A stretch of 64,000 bases of DNA from Xanthomonas arboricola. Its GTDB lineage: Bacteria > Pseudomonadota > Gammaproteobacteria > Xanthomonadales > Xanthomonadaceae. This document shows positions 26,983-37,186 of this stretch, one piece after another. A program made the translations under genes and the position numbers. The notes under the pieces are model-generated. The model ran no database searches. It was given only the letters and a program-made list of their open reading frames with translations, and was not told where the DNA came from. The stretch covers positions 1,386,683-1,450,682 of the forward strand of contig NZ_MIGY01000002.1 of assembly GCF_002940665.1 (NCBI RefSeq), read 5' to 3'. Position 1 is the first letter of the stretch; the number at the start of each line of letters is the position of its first letter.

Positions 26983-29631
26983 TCAGCCCAAGTGTTGCTT
27001 GACCCAGGAGGGCACGCCTTCCAGCGCGGTCGCAAGGGCGGGACCATCCTCGCCACCACCCTGGGCGAGATCCGGACGACCGCCGCCCTTGCCACCGATC
27101 TGACTGGCGATATGGGCGAGGAGTTCCCCCGCTTTGACCTTGCCGGTTGGGCTTCCGTTCACGCCGGCTACGAGCGCAACCTTGCCGGCAGCAGCGCCTG
27201 CCAACACGACGACCGAATCGCCCAACTGCTGCTTGAGACGATCCATTGCATCGCGCAAGGCCTTGGCGTCGAAGCCCTCCAGACGCACGGCAATCACCTT
27301 GACTCCCGCCACATCAACAGCGTTGGAACCCAGGTCTGCAGTCGCGCCGGAGGCCAACTTGGCCTTGAGCGACTCCAGCTCACGCTCAAGCCGCTTCTGA
27401 CGCTCGGTGAGCGCGCGAACCTTGTCGACTACCTCGGTGGCGTTGCCGCCGAGCAGGCTGGCCGCCTCGTGCAGACGTCGCTCTTCATCGGCAACATGGT
27501 CCAGCGCACCCTGCCCGGTCACCGCCTCGATACGACGCACGCCCGAGGACACACCGCCTTCGGAGGTGATCTTGAACAAGCCGATGTCGCCGGTGCGGGT
27601 GACATGGGTGCCCCCGCAGAGCTCGGTGGAATAGCCACCCATCTTCAGCACGCGCACGTTCTCACCGTACTTTTCGCCGAACAGAGCCATCGCGCCGAAA
27701 TCCAGCGCCTCCTGCATGGCCATGTTGTGCACTTCGACACTGTGGTTGGTGCGCACCTCGGCATTGACCTTGCGTTCGATCACAGCGAGCTCTTCTGACG
27801 TGATCGGCTGGAAGTGCGAGAAGTCGAACCGCAACCGGTCCGGCGCAACCAACGAACCCTTCTGCTGCACGTGGGTGCCCAGCACCTCGCGCAAGGCCGC
27901 ATGCAGCAGATGCGTGGCCGAGTGGTTGAGGATGGTCTTGCCGCGACGCTGCACGTCGATCCCGCCCGCCAGCACATCGCCCAATACGAGCGCACCTTCG
28001 GCGATGCGCCCCACATGGCCATGAAACTGACCGGCAAACTTCTGGGTGTCGGCGATCTCGATGGAGACATCGCTGCCGCTCAACTGGCCGCTATCGCCGA
28101 CCTGACCACCGGACTCGGCGTAGAACGGCGTGCGATCGGTGAACACGATGACCTCGTCGCCGGCTTCCGCCCGCTCGACCGGGCGGCCCTGCTTTAGCAA
28201 CGCAACGACCTTGAGCGCATCGGCGTCGTAGGCCTCGTAGCCCAGAAACACCGTCGGCGACATGGTGGCGACCAGATCGGCCGGCAATGCGACGCCGCCA
28301 CCGAACTTGCCGGCGGCACGCGCGGTCTCGCGCTGACGCTCCATGGCGAACTCGAAGCCTTCCATGTCCACGCGCAAGCCGCGCTCGCGTGCGATATCGG
28401 AGGTCAGATCGACCGGAAATCCGTAGGTATCGAAGAGGCGGAACGCATCGGCACCGGGAATCACTTCCTGCGCGCGTGCGGCGACGTCGTCGAAGATCTT
28501 CATGCCGGCGTCCAGCGTCTCGGCAAAGCGCTCTTCTTCGGCCAGCAACGCGCGCGCAACGGTCTCCCGCGCGACCACCAGTTCTGGATAGGCCTCGCCC
28601 ATCAGCTCGACCAGGGTCGGCACCATCTTGCTGAAGAACGGCTGGCGCACCCCCAGCATCCAGCCGTGCCGCAGCGCACGCCGGATGATCCGGCGCAGCA
28701 CATAACCGCGGCCTTCATTGGACGGCAGCACACCGTCGACGATCAGGAACGAACAGGCGCGGATGTGATCGGCGATCACCCGCAGCGACTTGTTCTCCAG
28801 ATCGGCGACGCCGGTCAGCGCGCTGGCCTTGCCGATCAAGGCCTGGAACAGATCGATCTCGTAGTTGGTATGCACATGCTGCAGGATCGCAGCCAGGCGC
28901 TCCAGGCCCATGCCGGTATCCACGCACGGGGCCGGCAACGGCACCAAGGTGCCGTCGGGCTGGCGGTCGAACTGCATGAAGACCAGGTTCCAGATCTCGA
29001 TGAAGCGATCGCCATCCTCGTCCGGCGAACCGGGCGGACCACCGGCGATATGGTCGCCATGATCGAAGAAGATCTCGGTGCACGGGCCGCACGGGCCGGT
29101 ATCGGCCATCTGCCAGAAGTTGTCCGACGCGTATGGCGCGCCCTTGTTGTCGCCGATGCGCACGATGCGGCTTTCCGGAATGCCGATCATGTCGCGCCAC
29201 AACGCGAAGGCTTCTTCGTCGGTGTGGTAGACCGTGACCAGCAGCCGCTCGGCCGGCAACTTCCAGACATGGGTCAGCAACTCCCAGGCCCAGCTGATGG
29301 CGTGCTTCTTGAAATAGTCGCCGAACGACCAGTTGCCCAGCATCTCGAAGAAGGTGTGATGGCGCGCGGTGTAGCCGACCGAGTCCAGATCGTTGTGCTT
29401 GCCGCCGGCACGCAGGCAGCGCTGCACGTCGGCCGCGCGCACATAACTGCGCTTCTCCGCACCGAGGAAGACGTCCTTGAACTGGACCATGCCGGAATTG
29501 GTGAACAGCAAGGTCGGGTCGTTGCCCGGCACCAGCGGTGCGGATGGCACGATGGTGTGGCCTTTGCCCTCGAAAAACGCGAGGAAGTCACTACGGATCT
29601 GGGAAGTGCTGAATTTGGCGGGTGCGTTCAT
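26983..29631 (-). CDS. alaS: Alanyl-tRNA synthetase
   Basis: Class II synthetase of 882 residues: N-terminal catalytic core ([36 protein letters not shown]), tRNA-recognition region, editing domain with zinc ligands HSATHLLHA and [11 protein letters not shown], and a C-terminal C-Ala domain with the glycine-rich [15 protein letters not shown]. Full length. Separated from csrA by 138 bp. Confidence 0.98.
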   Translation of the reverse strand: MNAPAKFSTSQIRSDFLAFFEGKGHTIVPSAPLVPGNDPTLLFTNSGMVQFKDVFLGAEKRSYVRAADVQRCLRAGGKHNDLDSVGYTARHHTFFEMLGNWSFGDYFKKHAISWAWELLTHVWKLPAERLLVTVYHTDEEAFALWRDMIGIPESRIVRIGDNKGAPYASDNFWQMADTGPCGPCTEIFFDHGDHIAGGPPGSPDEDGDRFIEIWNLVFMQFDRQPDGTLVPLPAPCVDTGMGLERLAAILQHVHTNYEIDLFQALIGKASALTGVADLENKSLRVIADHIRACSFLIVDGVLPSNEGRGYVLRRIIRRALRHGWMLGVRQPFFSKMVPTLVELMGEAYPELVVARETVARALLAEEERFAETLDAGMKIFDDVAARAQEVIPGADAFRLFDTYGFPVDLTSDIARERGLRVDMEGFEFAMERQRETARAAGKFGGGVALPADLVATMSPTVFLGYEAYDADALKVVALLKQGRPVERAEAGDEVIVFTDRTPFYAESGGQVGDSGQLSGSDVSIEIADTQKFAGQFHGHVGRIAEGALVLGDVLAGGIDVQRRGKTILNHSATHLLHAALREVLGTHVQQKGSLVAPDRLRFDFSHFQPITSEELAVIERKVNAEVRTNHSVEVHNMAMQEALDFGAMALFGEKYGENVRVLKMGGYSTELCGGTHVTRTGDIGLFKITSEGGVSSGVRRIEAVTGQGALDHVADEERRLHEAASLLGGNATEVVDKVRALTERQKRLERELESLKAKLASGATADLGSNAVDVAGVKVIAVRLEGFDAKALRDAMDRLKQQLGDSVVVLAGAAAGKVALVAGVNGSPTGKVKAGELLAHIASQIGGKGGGRPDLAQGGGEDGPALATALEGVPSWVKQHLG

Positions 29632-29732
29632 GTGCTGGCATTGGGCGGGCGGTAGTCCCGGTCACCCAATGAGATGTGGGCGCAGATGAGCGGAACAACC
29701 TGAAACCACGAAGGGTAGCAGGCCTGACGCCC

Positions 29733-30221
29733 TCAGTCCTCAAGGTCGAAGCGCGTGGCGCTCCGAATGCTGTTGCCATCAAAACCACGCCGGGCCAGCA
29801 GATCGGCGGCCTTGCGCCGTTGCGGCAGATCGGTTGGACCCTGGTCGCCAAAGCGACGGCGGATTAGATCACGTGCGTTTTCGGTCCAGTCGCCTTCAAA
29901 TGTCGCCATTGCGGCGCTGATGGCATCGCTGTCCAGGCCATGGGTGCCGAGTTCGGCGCGGATATGCAGTGGGCCGTAGCCCGAGCCTGCACGATTGCGT
30001 ACGACCGAGGCCGCAAAACGGGTGTCGTCCTGCCAACCCTCGTCCGCCAGGCGCTCCACGGCCGCCTGGGCAGCGTCCGGCTCGATACCGCGCGCCAGCA
30101 GCTTGCGATTCAATTCTTTGCGCGAATGCTCGCGCCGCACCAGTAATCCCAGTGCACGTTGGACCGGCGTCTGTTCCTTGAACCGGCGTCCCCGCTTTGG
30201 CGCGGGCTGTTGCTCGTCCAT
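29733..30221 (-). CDS. recX: RecA regulatory protein RecX
   Basis: 162-residue modulator that limits RecA filament growth. Tandem three-helix repeats: [56 protein letters not shown], then [24 protein letters not shown]. Start placed at [11 protein letters not shown] (30221). Follows recA on the same strand after 271 bp that contains no other gene. Confidence 0.94.
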   Translation of the reverse strand: MDEQQPAPKRGRRFKEQTPVQRALGLLVRREHSRKELNRKLLARGIEPDAAQAAVERLADEGWQDDTRFAASVVRNRAGSGYGPLHIRAELGTHGLDSDAISAAMATFEGDWTENARDLIRRRFGDQGPTDLPQRRKAADLLARRGFDGNSIRSATRFDLED

Positions 30222-30492
30222 CGTGGGTGTCCCAAGTACCAAAATCACACAACCTCAATGCGCCATCCATGGCGCCTGCCCTCCTGGCCTTCGATAGATC
30301 TACCGCGGGAAGCAACGGCACTGACTCCGCCGTCCCCGCGATAGAAAACCTGCCGCAGCCATCAGCGCTGCCGGCCCCCCATCAGGCGGACGCGGCAGGC
30401 AGGCAGAATGGGGTGGCCCACTCGGACGTCCCGGTTCGCGCTTGCCGCCACACCTGCCTGATGACGACTCGTCCCGCGCTGCCTGGCGGCTG

Positions 30493-31527
30493 TTATTCCT
30501 TCTCGACGTCGTCGCCGGCTTCGCGCGGCGCTTCGGCCGGCTGGAACTTCTCGCGCAGTTCGGCTTCCAGCCGCACCGCGACCTGCGGGTTGTCGCGCAG
30601 ATAGCCGCGCGCGTTGTCCTTGCCCTGCCCGATGCGTTCTTCGCCGTAGCTGTACCAGGCGCCGGCTTTTTCGACCAGTTTGGCTTCCACGCCCATGTCG
30701 ATCAGCTCACCCTCGCGACTGATGCCTTCGCCGTAGAGGATTTCGGTCACGACCTGCTTGAACGGAGGCGCCAGCTTGTTCTTGACCACCTTGATCTTGG
30801 TCTGATTGCCGATGATTTCGTCGCCCTTCTTGATTGCGCCGATACGACGGATATCCAGACGGACCGACGCGTAGAACTTCAGCGCGTTGCCGCCGGTGGT
30901 CACTTCCGGACTCTGGCCCGGCATCATCACCCCGATCTTGTGGCGAAGCTGGTTGATGAAGACCACCAGCGTGTTGGAACGCTTGATGTTGCCGGTCAGC
31001 TTGCGCAGCGCCTGGCTCATCAGGCGGGCCTGCAGACCCGGCAACTGATCACCCATTTCGCCTTCGATTTCGGCCTTCGGGGTCAGCGCGGCGACCGAGT
31101 CGACCACCACGATGTCCACCGAACCGGAACGCACCAGCATGTCGGCGATCTCCAGCGCCTGTTCACCGGTATCCGGCTGCGACAGCAGCAGGTCGTCGAC
31201 ATTGACGCCCAGCTTGGCGGCGTAGATCGGGTCCAGCGCATGCTCGGCGTCGATGAAGGCTGCGGTGCCACCCTTTTTCTGGCACTCGGCAATCGCCTGC
31301 AGGGTCAGGGTGGTCTTGCCGGACGATTCCGGACCGTAGATTTCGACCACACGGCCCTTGGGCAGGCCGCCGATCCCCAGCGCGATGTCCAACATCAGCG
31401 AGCCGGTCGGAATGACTTCGACGGCCTCGATCACACGGTCGCCCATGCGCATCACCGAGCCCTTGCCGAATTGCTTTTCGATCTGGCTCAGTGCGGCGGA
31501 AAGGGCGCGCTTCTTGTTCTCATCCAT
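30493..31527 (-). CDS. recA: Recombinase RecA
   Basis: 344 residues. Strand-exchange ATPase and LexA co-protease. Starts [30 protein letters not shown]; Walker A GPESSGKT at 65-72, and the DNA-binding loop region [33 protein letters not shown] 31527 follows AAGGATC. C-terminus acidic (EAGDDVEKE). No full LexA palindrome is visible in the 172 bp before it, unlike lexA itself. Confidence 0.98.
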   Translation of the reverse strand: MDENKKRALSAALSQIEKQFGKGSVMRMGDRVIEAVEVIPTGSLMLDIALGIGGLPKGRVVEIYGPESSGKTTLTLQAIAECQKKGGTAAFIDAEHALDPIYAAKLGVNVDDLLLSQPDTGEQALEIADMLVRSGSVDIVVVDSVAALTPKAEIEGEMGDQLPGLQARLMSQALRKLTGNIKRSNTLVVFINQLRHKIGVMMPGQSPEVTTGGNALKFYASVRLDIRRIGAIKKGDEIIGNQTKIKVVKNKLAPPFKQVVTEILYGEGISREGELIDMGVEAKLVEKAGAWYSYGEERIGQGKDNARGYLRDNPQVAVRLEAELREKFQPAEAPREAGDDVEKE

Positions 31528-31699
31528 CTGGGTGATCCTTGTCAGTGATTTCGGTGTAGGGCTAATGTAACGGCGGTGTATCGCACAGGCTGAGACTGGC
31601 TGCGACATACTCAGATTAGAGTGGTGACCATGGCGGTGGCAGCGGGGAATCCTGCATTACCAACTCGGGATAACGCCATTACGCCCATCGGCGCAGCGC

Positions 31700-32347
31700 T
31701 CAACGATTCGGCCTCAGCAGCCCGCAATACAGGCCTTCGATCGCGAAATCCTGGTCCGGCAACACTTCGATCGGCGCATAGTCCGGGTTGCGCGGCAGCA
31801 GGCGGATACGGTCCTTGCCGATCTTCAACAGCTTGACCGTGATCTCCTCATCGATCCGCGCCACCACGATCTGCCCCGAACGCGCGTCGCGGGTGCGGTG
31901 CACCCCGATCAGGTCGCCATTGAAGATGCCTTCGTCGCGCATCGAGTCGCCCTGTACCTTGAGCAGATAGTCCGGCGACGGCGAGAAGAACACCCGATCC
32001 AGCACCACGAAGTCGTCCGAGCCGATATCCGCGCCGATCGGCAGGCCTGCCGCCACGCGCCCCAGCACCGGCAGGCGCAGGACATCGTCGCGCATCGGTT
32101 CGTTTGCAGCGGCAGGTGGGGTGCGCGACTGGGCGCCCTGCCCGGCCAAGCGGATGCCGCGGGCCTGGCCGGGGACGCGACGGATCGCACCGGCCTGTTC
32201 CAATGCCTCCAGATGGTATTGCGCGCCGCGTACCCCCTTGAAGCCGAAGGCGCGCGCGATCTCGGTCTGCGAGGGCGGGACGCCATCGGCATCGATGCGC
32301 TCGGCGATCAAGGCCAGGATTGCTTGCTGGGTATCGGTCAGGTCCAT
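31700..32347 (-). CDS. lexA: SOS repressor LexA
   Basis: 215-residue repressor. N-terminal winged helix (PPSQTEIARAFGFKGVRGAQYHLEAL), self-cleavage bond A100-G101 in RVAAGLPIG, catalytic serine S135 (QGDSM) and lysine K172 (ITVKLLK). Start ATG 32347 (MDLTD). There is no Shine-Dalgarno: the operator ends two bases before the ATG. Divides from recA by 152 bp. Xanthomonas genomes can carry a second lexA, not in this window. Confidence 0.96.
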   Translation of the reverse strand: MDLTDTQQAILALIAERIDADGVPPSQTEIARAFGFKGVRGAQYHLEALEQAGAIRRVPGQARGIRLAGQGAQSRTPPAAANEPMRDDVLRLPVLGRVAAGLPIGADIGSDDFVVLDRVFFSPSPDYLLKVQGDSMRDEGIFNGDLIGVHRTRDARSGQIVVARIDEEITVKLLKIGKDRIRLLPRNPDYAPIEVLPDQDFAIEGLYCGLLRPNR

Positions 32348-32349
32348 GG

Positions 32350-32368
32350 TTAGTAGTATTACTACTAA
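32350..32368. promoter_or_regulatory. LexA operator upstream of lexA
   Basis: Perfect 19-bp palindrome, TTAGTAGTAATACTACTAA on the lexA strand. Matches the lexA operator reported for Xanthomonas, as I recall it. It contains a TAATAC -10 box, with TTGCGC 16 bases upstream as a possible -35, so bound LexA would occlude the promoter. Confidence 0.9.
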
Positions 32369-32439
32369 CTGGCGCCCGCGCAATAGCCGTGTGATGCGCG
32401 ATGCGCGGTTATGCAATCGTGGCGACACGCGCGTCGCGT

Positions 32440-34116
32440 CTAACGGCGGCTCCGCCAGATGGAGAACAGGATCCAGACGCCGCAGATCGCTGCGCCGATG
32501 AAACCACCGACCCCCAACGCAAGTAGCCAGCGGCTGGCACTGCCACCGACACTGTTCATGACGATCGACGAGCCGATCACCAGCGCAGCAGTCACGATCC
32601 CCATGGTGAGCCGGTTGGCCGCGCGATCAACCTGTTCGCCGAACTCGCGCAAGGCACGCGTTTCGATCTGCAGTTGCAGCTTGCCGCGTCGTGCGGCCTG
32701 CAGCAGCCGTTTGAGATCGCGTGGCAGATCGCCGATCAGGTCGATCGCACCGGTCACGGTGCGACGGCTGCGCCGCAGCATCGCGCTCGGCGCATAACGC
32801 TGCAGCACCACGCGTTCGAGATACGGTCGCGCCTCGGTGGCCATGTCGAAATCCGGATCGAGCTGACGGCCCATGCCTTCGAGCGTGAGAAACGCCTTGA
32901 TCATCAACGCCAGATCCGACGGCAGGGTCAACCCGTGATCGCGCAGGATCGAGGTCACATCGCCCAGCATCGCGCCGATGCGCAGCTCTTTCAGCGGCAC
33001 TCCGCGGTACTCGTCGACGAAGGCGCCGATATCCTGCTGCAGTCGCGACTCATCGATCTCCAGGCTGGTGCCGGCCCATTCCAGCAGTACGTCGATGACC
33101 GCTTCGGCGTCGTAGCTGACCATGCCATGCAGCAGTTGCGCGACCTGGAAGCGACGCTGCTCGGAAATGCGTCCGACCATGCCGAAATCGATGACGGCGA
33201 TGCGCCCGTCGCGCAGATAAAAGATGTTGCCCGGATGCGGGTCGGCGTGGAAACAGCCATCATGCAGCACCATCTTCAGCACGATCCCGGCACCGGTACG
33301 TGCGAGCGCCTTGCGGTCCAGGCCTGCCGCATCCACAGCCGCCAGATCCCGCCCCGGGATGCCATCGATGAATTCCTGCACGTTGAGCGATTCGCAGGTC
33401 CACTGCCAATAGACGGACGGCACCACCACCTGGGAGTCGTTGGCGAAATTGGCTGCGATGCGCTCGGCATTGCGACACTCGGCGGCGAAATCGAGTTCGC
33501 GCCGCAAGGAGACGGTGAATTGCTGCACCACTTCAGCGGGGCGATAACGCTTGAGATCGGGCGCACGCGTTTCCACGATTTCCGCCAGGCGTGCCAGCAG
33601 CCGCAGATCCGCATCGATCACATCGCCGATGCCGGGGCGGCGGATCTTCAGCACCACCGGTGTGCCATCGGCCAGCCAGGCGCGATGCGTCTGCGCCAGC
33701 GACGCCGCAGCCAAAGGCTGTTCGTCCAGGCGTGCGAACACGCTTCCCGGCTCCGCGCCCAGGGCTGCGACCAGTTGCGGGCGGATCTGTTCGAACGGTA
33801 GCGCAGGCACTGCGTTCTGCAGCTCGCTCAGCTCTTCGATCCACTCCGGCGGCAGCAGGTCCACACGCGTGGCCAGCACCTGTCCCAGCTTGACGAAGGT
33901 CGGCCCGAGTTCCTCGAGCGCGCGCCGCACCCGCATCGCCGCAGACATGCGCAGGCGGCCCTCGGCGTTGTGCCAGTGCAGCAGCTTGCCGGCGCGCTCG
34001 AGCACGTCGGCCAGGCCGATGCGACGCACCACATCGCCGAATCCATAACGGATCAGCACCGCAGCGATTTCCTGCAGCCGCCCAAGGTCCCGAACGGTGC
34101 CGAGTGCTTCCCACAT
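32440..34116 (-). CDS. ubiB: UbiB/ADCK-family atypical kinase (ubiquinone biosynthesis)
   Basis: 558 residues. Protein-kinase-like ATPase needed for ubiquinone synthesis. Seen: KxGQ motif (ELGPTFVKLGQVLATR), nucleotide-loop lysine in TPVVLKIRRPG, catalytic HADPHPGNIF and metal-binding VIDFGMVG, and two C-terminal membrane helices (LTMGIVTAALVIGSSIVM; WLLALGVGGFIGAAICGVWI). Start at ATG 34116 (MWEALGTV); the open frame upstream is not family-like. Ninety-two bases before lexA on the same strand. Confidence 0.9.
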   Translation of the reverse strand: MWEALGTVRDLGRLQEIAAVLIRYGFGDVVRRIGLADVLERAGKLLHWHNAEGRLRMSAAMRVRRALEELGPTFVKLGQVLATRVDLLPPEWIEELSELQNAVPALPFEQIRPQLVAALGAEPGSVFARLDEQPLAAASLAQTHRAWLADGTPVVLKIRRPGIGDVIDADLRLLARLAEIVETRAPDLKRYRPAEVVQQFTVSLRRELDFAAECRNAERIAANFANDSQVVVPSVYWQWTCESLNVQEFIDGIPGRDLAAVDAAGLDRKALARTGAGIVLKMVLHDGCFHADPHPGNIFYLRDGRIAVIDFGMVGRISEQRRFQVAQLLHGMVSYDAEAVIDVLLEWAGTSLEIDESRLQQDIGAFVDEYRGVPLKELRIGAMLGDVTSILRDHGLTLPSDLALMIKAFLTLEGMGRQLDPDFDMATEARPYLERVVLQRYAPSAMLRRSRRTVTGAIDLIGDLPRDLKRLLQAARRGKLQLQIETRALREFGEQVDRAANRLTMGIVTAALVIGSSIVMNSVGGSASRWLLALGVGGFIGAAICGVWILFSIWRSRR

Positions 34117-34686
34117 CAGCGCACCGCCTGCGATTGCGCTGCGGCACCGGGCTCTATCGCATTCATGTGCATCGCTGCCCGCCTGGCGTAGCTGGAAGTG
34201 CGCATTGACCATGCACCACCACGCGCAATGCCGGTGGCTGCATGATCGCTCGCGCACAAGACCGCGCACTGACCGGCCACCTCGAGCATCGGCTGCGGGA
34301 CGGCTGCGCGCCGATCACCCAGCAACGCCAGCACGCTGCCAGCAGATCGGTGCGGGGCGGACAACAACAACGCGTGAGCGGAAAGCGGCAGCATTGGCAC
34401 GCAGGTTGGCAACGAGACCTTGTTTGTAGCCCATCTGCACGTGCCTGTCGCGTCCTGGGCGCCTGCGGGCTTAGCCGAGGTTGCGCTGACGCATGGATCT
34501 TGGTGCCGATGATCGAGGCTGGAAACACTGCTGGCAGAACCTGCGGAGCGCACAACGAACGCACTGCCATCAAGGCTGCATTGCAGCCACGTACCAAATG
34601 CGCAATCGCTCACTGTCCAAGAGAATCGCCGCAGCCAGAGTCACGCGCTTCGCAGCATGGCGCGCGCGCCGTCTTCCGCACCGGGA
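34117..34686. other. 570-bp gap between cinA and ubiB
   Basis: Largest non-coding interval here. Open frames exist on both strands but none shows a domain, signal peptide or ribosome site I trust. It would hold the ubiB promoter and the cinA 3' end; no hairpin terminator stands out. Confidence 0.5.
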
Positions 34687-35181
34687 CTAGAGCAGTGCGC
34701 TCAGGCCCCGCAGCGCGGCGACCACGGTCTGACGACGCACTGCATCGCGATCGCCAGCGAAGTGGAACAACTGCGCAGTGGCATAGCCGCCACGCCGCTT
34801 CCAGCCGATCCATACCGTGCCGACCGGCTTGTCCTCACTGCCGCCACCCGGCCCGGCGATGCCGGTCACTGCCACCGCGATGCTCGCACCGGAGTTGACC
34901 AGCGCGCCGGACACCATTTCGATCACCGTTTCGCGACTGACCGCACCATGCACTTCCAGCGTGTGCGGCCGCACACCCAGCAAGGCCTGCTTGGCCTCGT
35001 AGCTGTAAGCGGCCATGCCGCAATCGAACCAGTGCGAGGATCCCGCTACATCGGTGACCGCCTTGGCGATCCAGCCACCGGTACAGCTCTCGGCAGTGAC
35101 CAGGCGCTCACGCGCGGCAAGCAGTTGCTGACCAAGGTGTTCGGCCAGCTGCTGCAGTTCGGAATCGGCGGACATGGACAT
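34687..35181 (-). CDS. pncC: CinA C-terminal domain protein (nicotinamide-nucleotide amidase)
   Basis: 164-residue stand-alone CinA C-terminal domain, which deamidates NMN to nicotinate mononucleotide in pyridine-nucleotide salvage. Seen: TAESCTGGWIAKAVTD, YSYEAKQALLGV and VAVTGIAGPGGGSEDKPVGTVW. Start at MSMSADSELQ (35181); ATG 35175 is as likely and neither has a good ribosome site. The N-terminal molybdopterin-like domain of full CinA is absent. Confidence 0.9.
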   Translation of the reverse strand: MSMSADSELQQLAEHLGQQLLAARERLVTAESCTGGWIAKAVTDVAGSSHWFDCGMAAYSYEAKQALLGVRPHTLEVHGAVSRETVIEMVSGALVNSGASIAVAVTGIAGPGGGSEDKPVGTVWIGWKRRGGYATAQLFHFAGDRDAVRRQTVVAALRGLSALL

Positions 35182-35499
35182 GGGCACGACGAATGAAGAA
35201 GCAACCGACGTTTTAGCCGAATTTGCCGCGCCTGTCTGCGCTGGCGCCCATCCCGCGCCAGCGCAGACGGGGCCGGGGTTCAGTGGCGGTATGCAGCCAA
35301 TGGCAGCAGGCATCGGTAGCGCTGGCGGCCGGATCGCAACGGTGTCGGCGGCGATGGCCGACATTCTTATGCCTGCACAGATACCCATCCGGTCGCGCAA
35401 ACAAACGGGATGCCAGGACCGAGACCGACGCACGATCGCCGCCGCCGGCACCCTGACAACGGCGATCCGCACGGCCGGCGCAAGCCGACCGTGTACCGA
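35182..35499. other. 318-bp gap between hflX and cinA
   Basis: No gene supported. Contains the strong inverted repeat at 35234-35268. Confidence 0.5.
35234..35268. repeat. 14-bp inverted repeat
   Basis: GTCTGCGCTGGCGC and its exact complement around a 7-base loop. No T-run on either side, so termination would need another mechanism; it may protect the hflX mRNA 3' end. Confidence 0.55.
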
Positions 35500-36819
35500 T
35501 CACGACTCCCAGTCTTCTCGACGATCGGGCAGCATCGCGCGCAGTGGCGCACCGTCGTCGCCGGCAGCCAGGCGCTCGGCCTCGACCATCGGCAGGTCCA
35601 CATCCAGCAACCAGCCGTCCTCGTCTGACTGCTCGCCGCGCACCACTTCCAGTTGATGCAACTTGGAGCGCAGACGGCCGGCGGACGGCGGCAACCGCAA
35701 TTGCCCGGTCACATGACGCAGATCCAGTCGCTGCCCGAGCGCGTGCTGCAACTCCTGCAGCCCGCGCCCGTCGCGCGCAGAAACCCACACGCGTTCGCGC
35801 CGCGCCTGGTCGGGAATGCCGTCCTGCGCATCGTGACGCACCTGCGCGCCTTCGATCTTGTCGATCTTGTTGAACACCAGCAGTTGCGGCAAATCGCCTG
35901 CGCCCACCGCGTGCAACACCTCATCGACCTGCTGGATGCGTTCCTCGCGCAGCGGGTCGGCCGCATCGACGATATGCAACAACAGATCGGCGTCGCGCGC
36001 CTCGGACAAGGTCGAACGGAATGCGGCGACCAGCTGGTGCGGCAGATCGCGCACGAAGCCGACCGTATCGGCCAGGATCGCACTGCCACCGGGCAACGCG
36101 ATGCGGCGCACGGTGGGATCGAGCGTGGCGAACAACTGGTCGGCCACGTAGGCCTCCGCACCGGTCAAGGCGTTGAACAGCGTGGATTTGCCGGCGTTGG
36201 TATAACCGACCAACGCAATCCGCGGCAGCTCGCTGCGCATGCGCGCACGCCGCATCTGGGTGCGCTGCACCTCGACCTTTTCCAGCCGCTGCTGCAACTG
36301 CTCCACCCGCTTCTGGAGCAGGCGGCGGTCGGTTTCCAGCTGGGTTTCGCCAGGGCCGCGCAGGCCGATCGAACCACCGCGCTGACGCTCCAGGTGGGTC
36401 CAGCCGCGTACCAGGCGGGTGGCCATGTGGCGCAACTGCGCCAGCTCCACCTGCAGCTTGCCCTCGTGGCTGCGTGCCCGTTGCGCGAAGATGTCCAGGA
36501 TCAGGCCGGTGCGGTCGATCACGCGCCGCTCCAGATAGCGCTCCAGATTGCGCTCCTGACCGGGCGACAAGGTGTGGTTGACCAGCACCAGATCCGCGCC
36601 GGTGGCCTCGGCGGCGGCCTTGATCTCTTCCAGCTTGCCGCTGCCGATCAAGGTCGACGGGTTCGGTTTGTCGATACGTGCGGTGAGCGTGGCCGCCACC
36701 GTGGCGCCCGCCGACTTGGCAAGGTCGGCGAACTCCTCCAGCACATCCTCTTCGGCAGGCCCACCGGAATGGGTCTGAATCAACAACGCGTGTTCACCCT
36801 TGCGGGAGCGATCAAACAC
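35500..36819 (-). CDS. hflX: Ribosome-associated GTPase HflX
   Basis: 439 residues. GTPase that splits stalled ribosomes under stress. N-terminal HflX domain with ARIDKPNPSTLIGSGKLEEIK, the GETQLETDRRLL helical region, then G1 GYTNAGKST, G2/G3 around DPTVRR and ADTVGFVRDLPHQLVAAF, and G4 VFNKID. Longer C-terminal tail than average. Eleven bases after hfq, as in the E. coli miaA-hfq-hflX order. Confidence 0.97.
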   Translation of the reverse strand: MFDRSRKGEHALLIQTHSGGPAEEDVLEEFADLAKSAGATVAATLTARIDKPNPSTLIGSGKLEEIKAAAEATGADLVLVNHTLSPGQERNLERYLERRVIDRTGLILDIFAQRARSHEGKLQVELAQLRHMATRLVRGWTHLERQRGGSIGLRGPGETQLETDRRLLQKRVEQLQQRLEKVEVQRTQMRRARMRSELPRIALVGYTNAGKSTLFNALTGAEAYVADQLFATLDPTVRRIALPGGSAILADTVGFVRDLPHQLVAAFRSTLSEARDADLLLHIVDAADPLREERIQQVDEVLHAVGAGDLPQLLVFNKIDKIEGAQVRHDAQDGIPDQARRERVWVSARDGRGLQELQHALGQRLDLRHVTGQLRLPPSAGRLRSKLHQLEVVRGEQSDEDGWLLDVDLPMVEAERLAAGDDGAPLRAMLPDRREDWES

Positions 36820-36830
36820 GCACTACTCCA

Positions 36831-37109
36831 TTACTGCTCGACGTCGTCATCTTCCGCCTGGTTGCCTTCATTGGATTGCACATACCCACCACCCGGTCCC
36901 ACGCGCACATTGCGCGCCGGCACGACCGTGGAGATGGCGTGCTTGTAGACCATCTGACTCACGGTGTTGCGCAGCAGGACCACAAACTGGTCGAACGACT
37001 CGATCGTGCCCTGTAGCTTGATGCCGTTGACCAGATACACAGAGACCGGCACCCGCTCGCGCCGCAGCGCATTGAGGAATGGGTCCTGTAAAGATTGCCC
37101 CTTAGCCAT
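36831..37109 (-). CDS. hfq: RNA chaperone Hfq
   Basis: 92-residue Sm-like hexamer for sRNA-mRNA pairing. Sm1 [24 protein letters not shown] and Sm2 [13 protein letters not shown] (the KH motif present). Starts [22 protein letters not shown] at ATG 37109. The short acidic tail ([12 protein letters not shown]) differs from the long E. coli one. Between miaA and hflX on the same strand. Confidence 0.98.
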
Positions 37110-37186
37110 CGAAAACTCCTCTTCATTATTGTTCTTATAGTCCCGGTCGACACCCGCCATCCCCAGCTGGCCCCGGAAACGGGATG

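Noticed and set aside
31528-31699. LexA operator upstream of recA
   Set aside because: Only scattered TTAG half-sites; no palindrome comparable with the one at lexA. A degenerate site cannot be excluded.
34116-34613. 165-residue minus-strand frame in the ubiB upstream gap
   Set aside because: No domain, no signal peptide, no ribosome site, amino-acid mix typical of random GC-rich frames.
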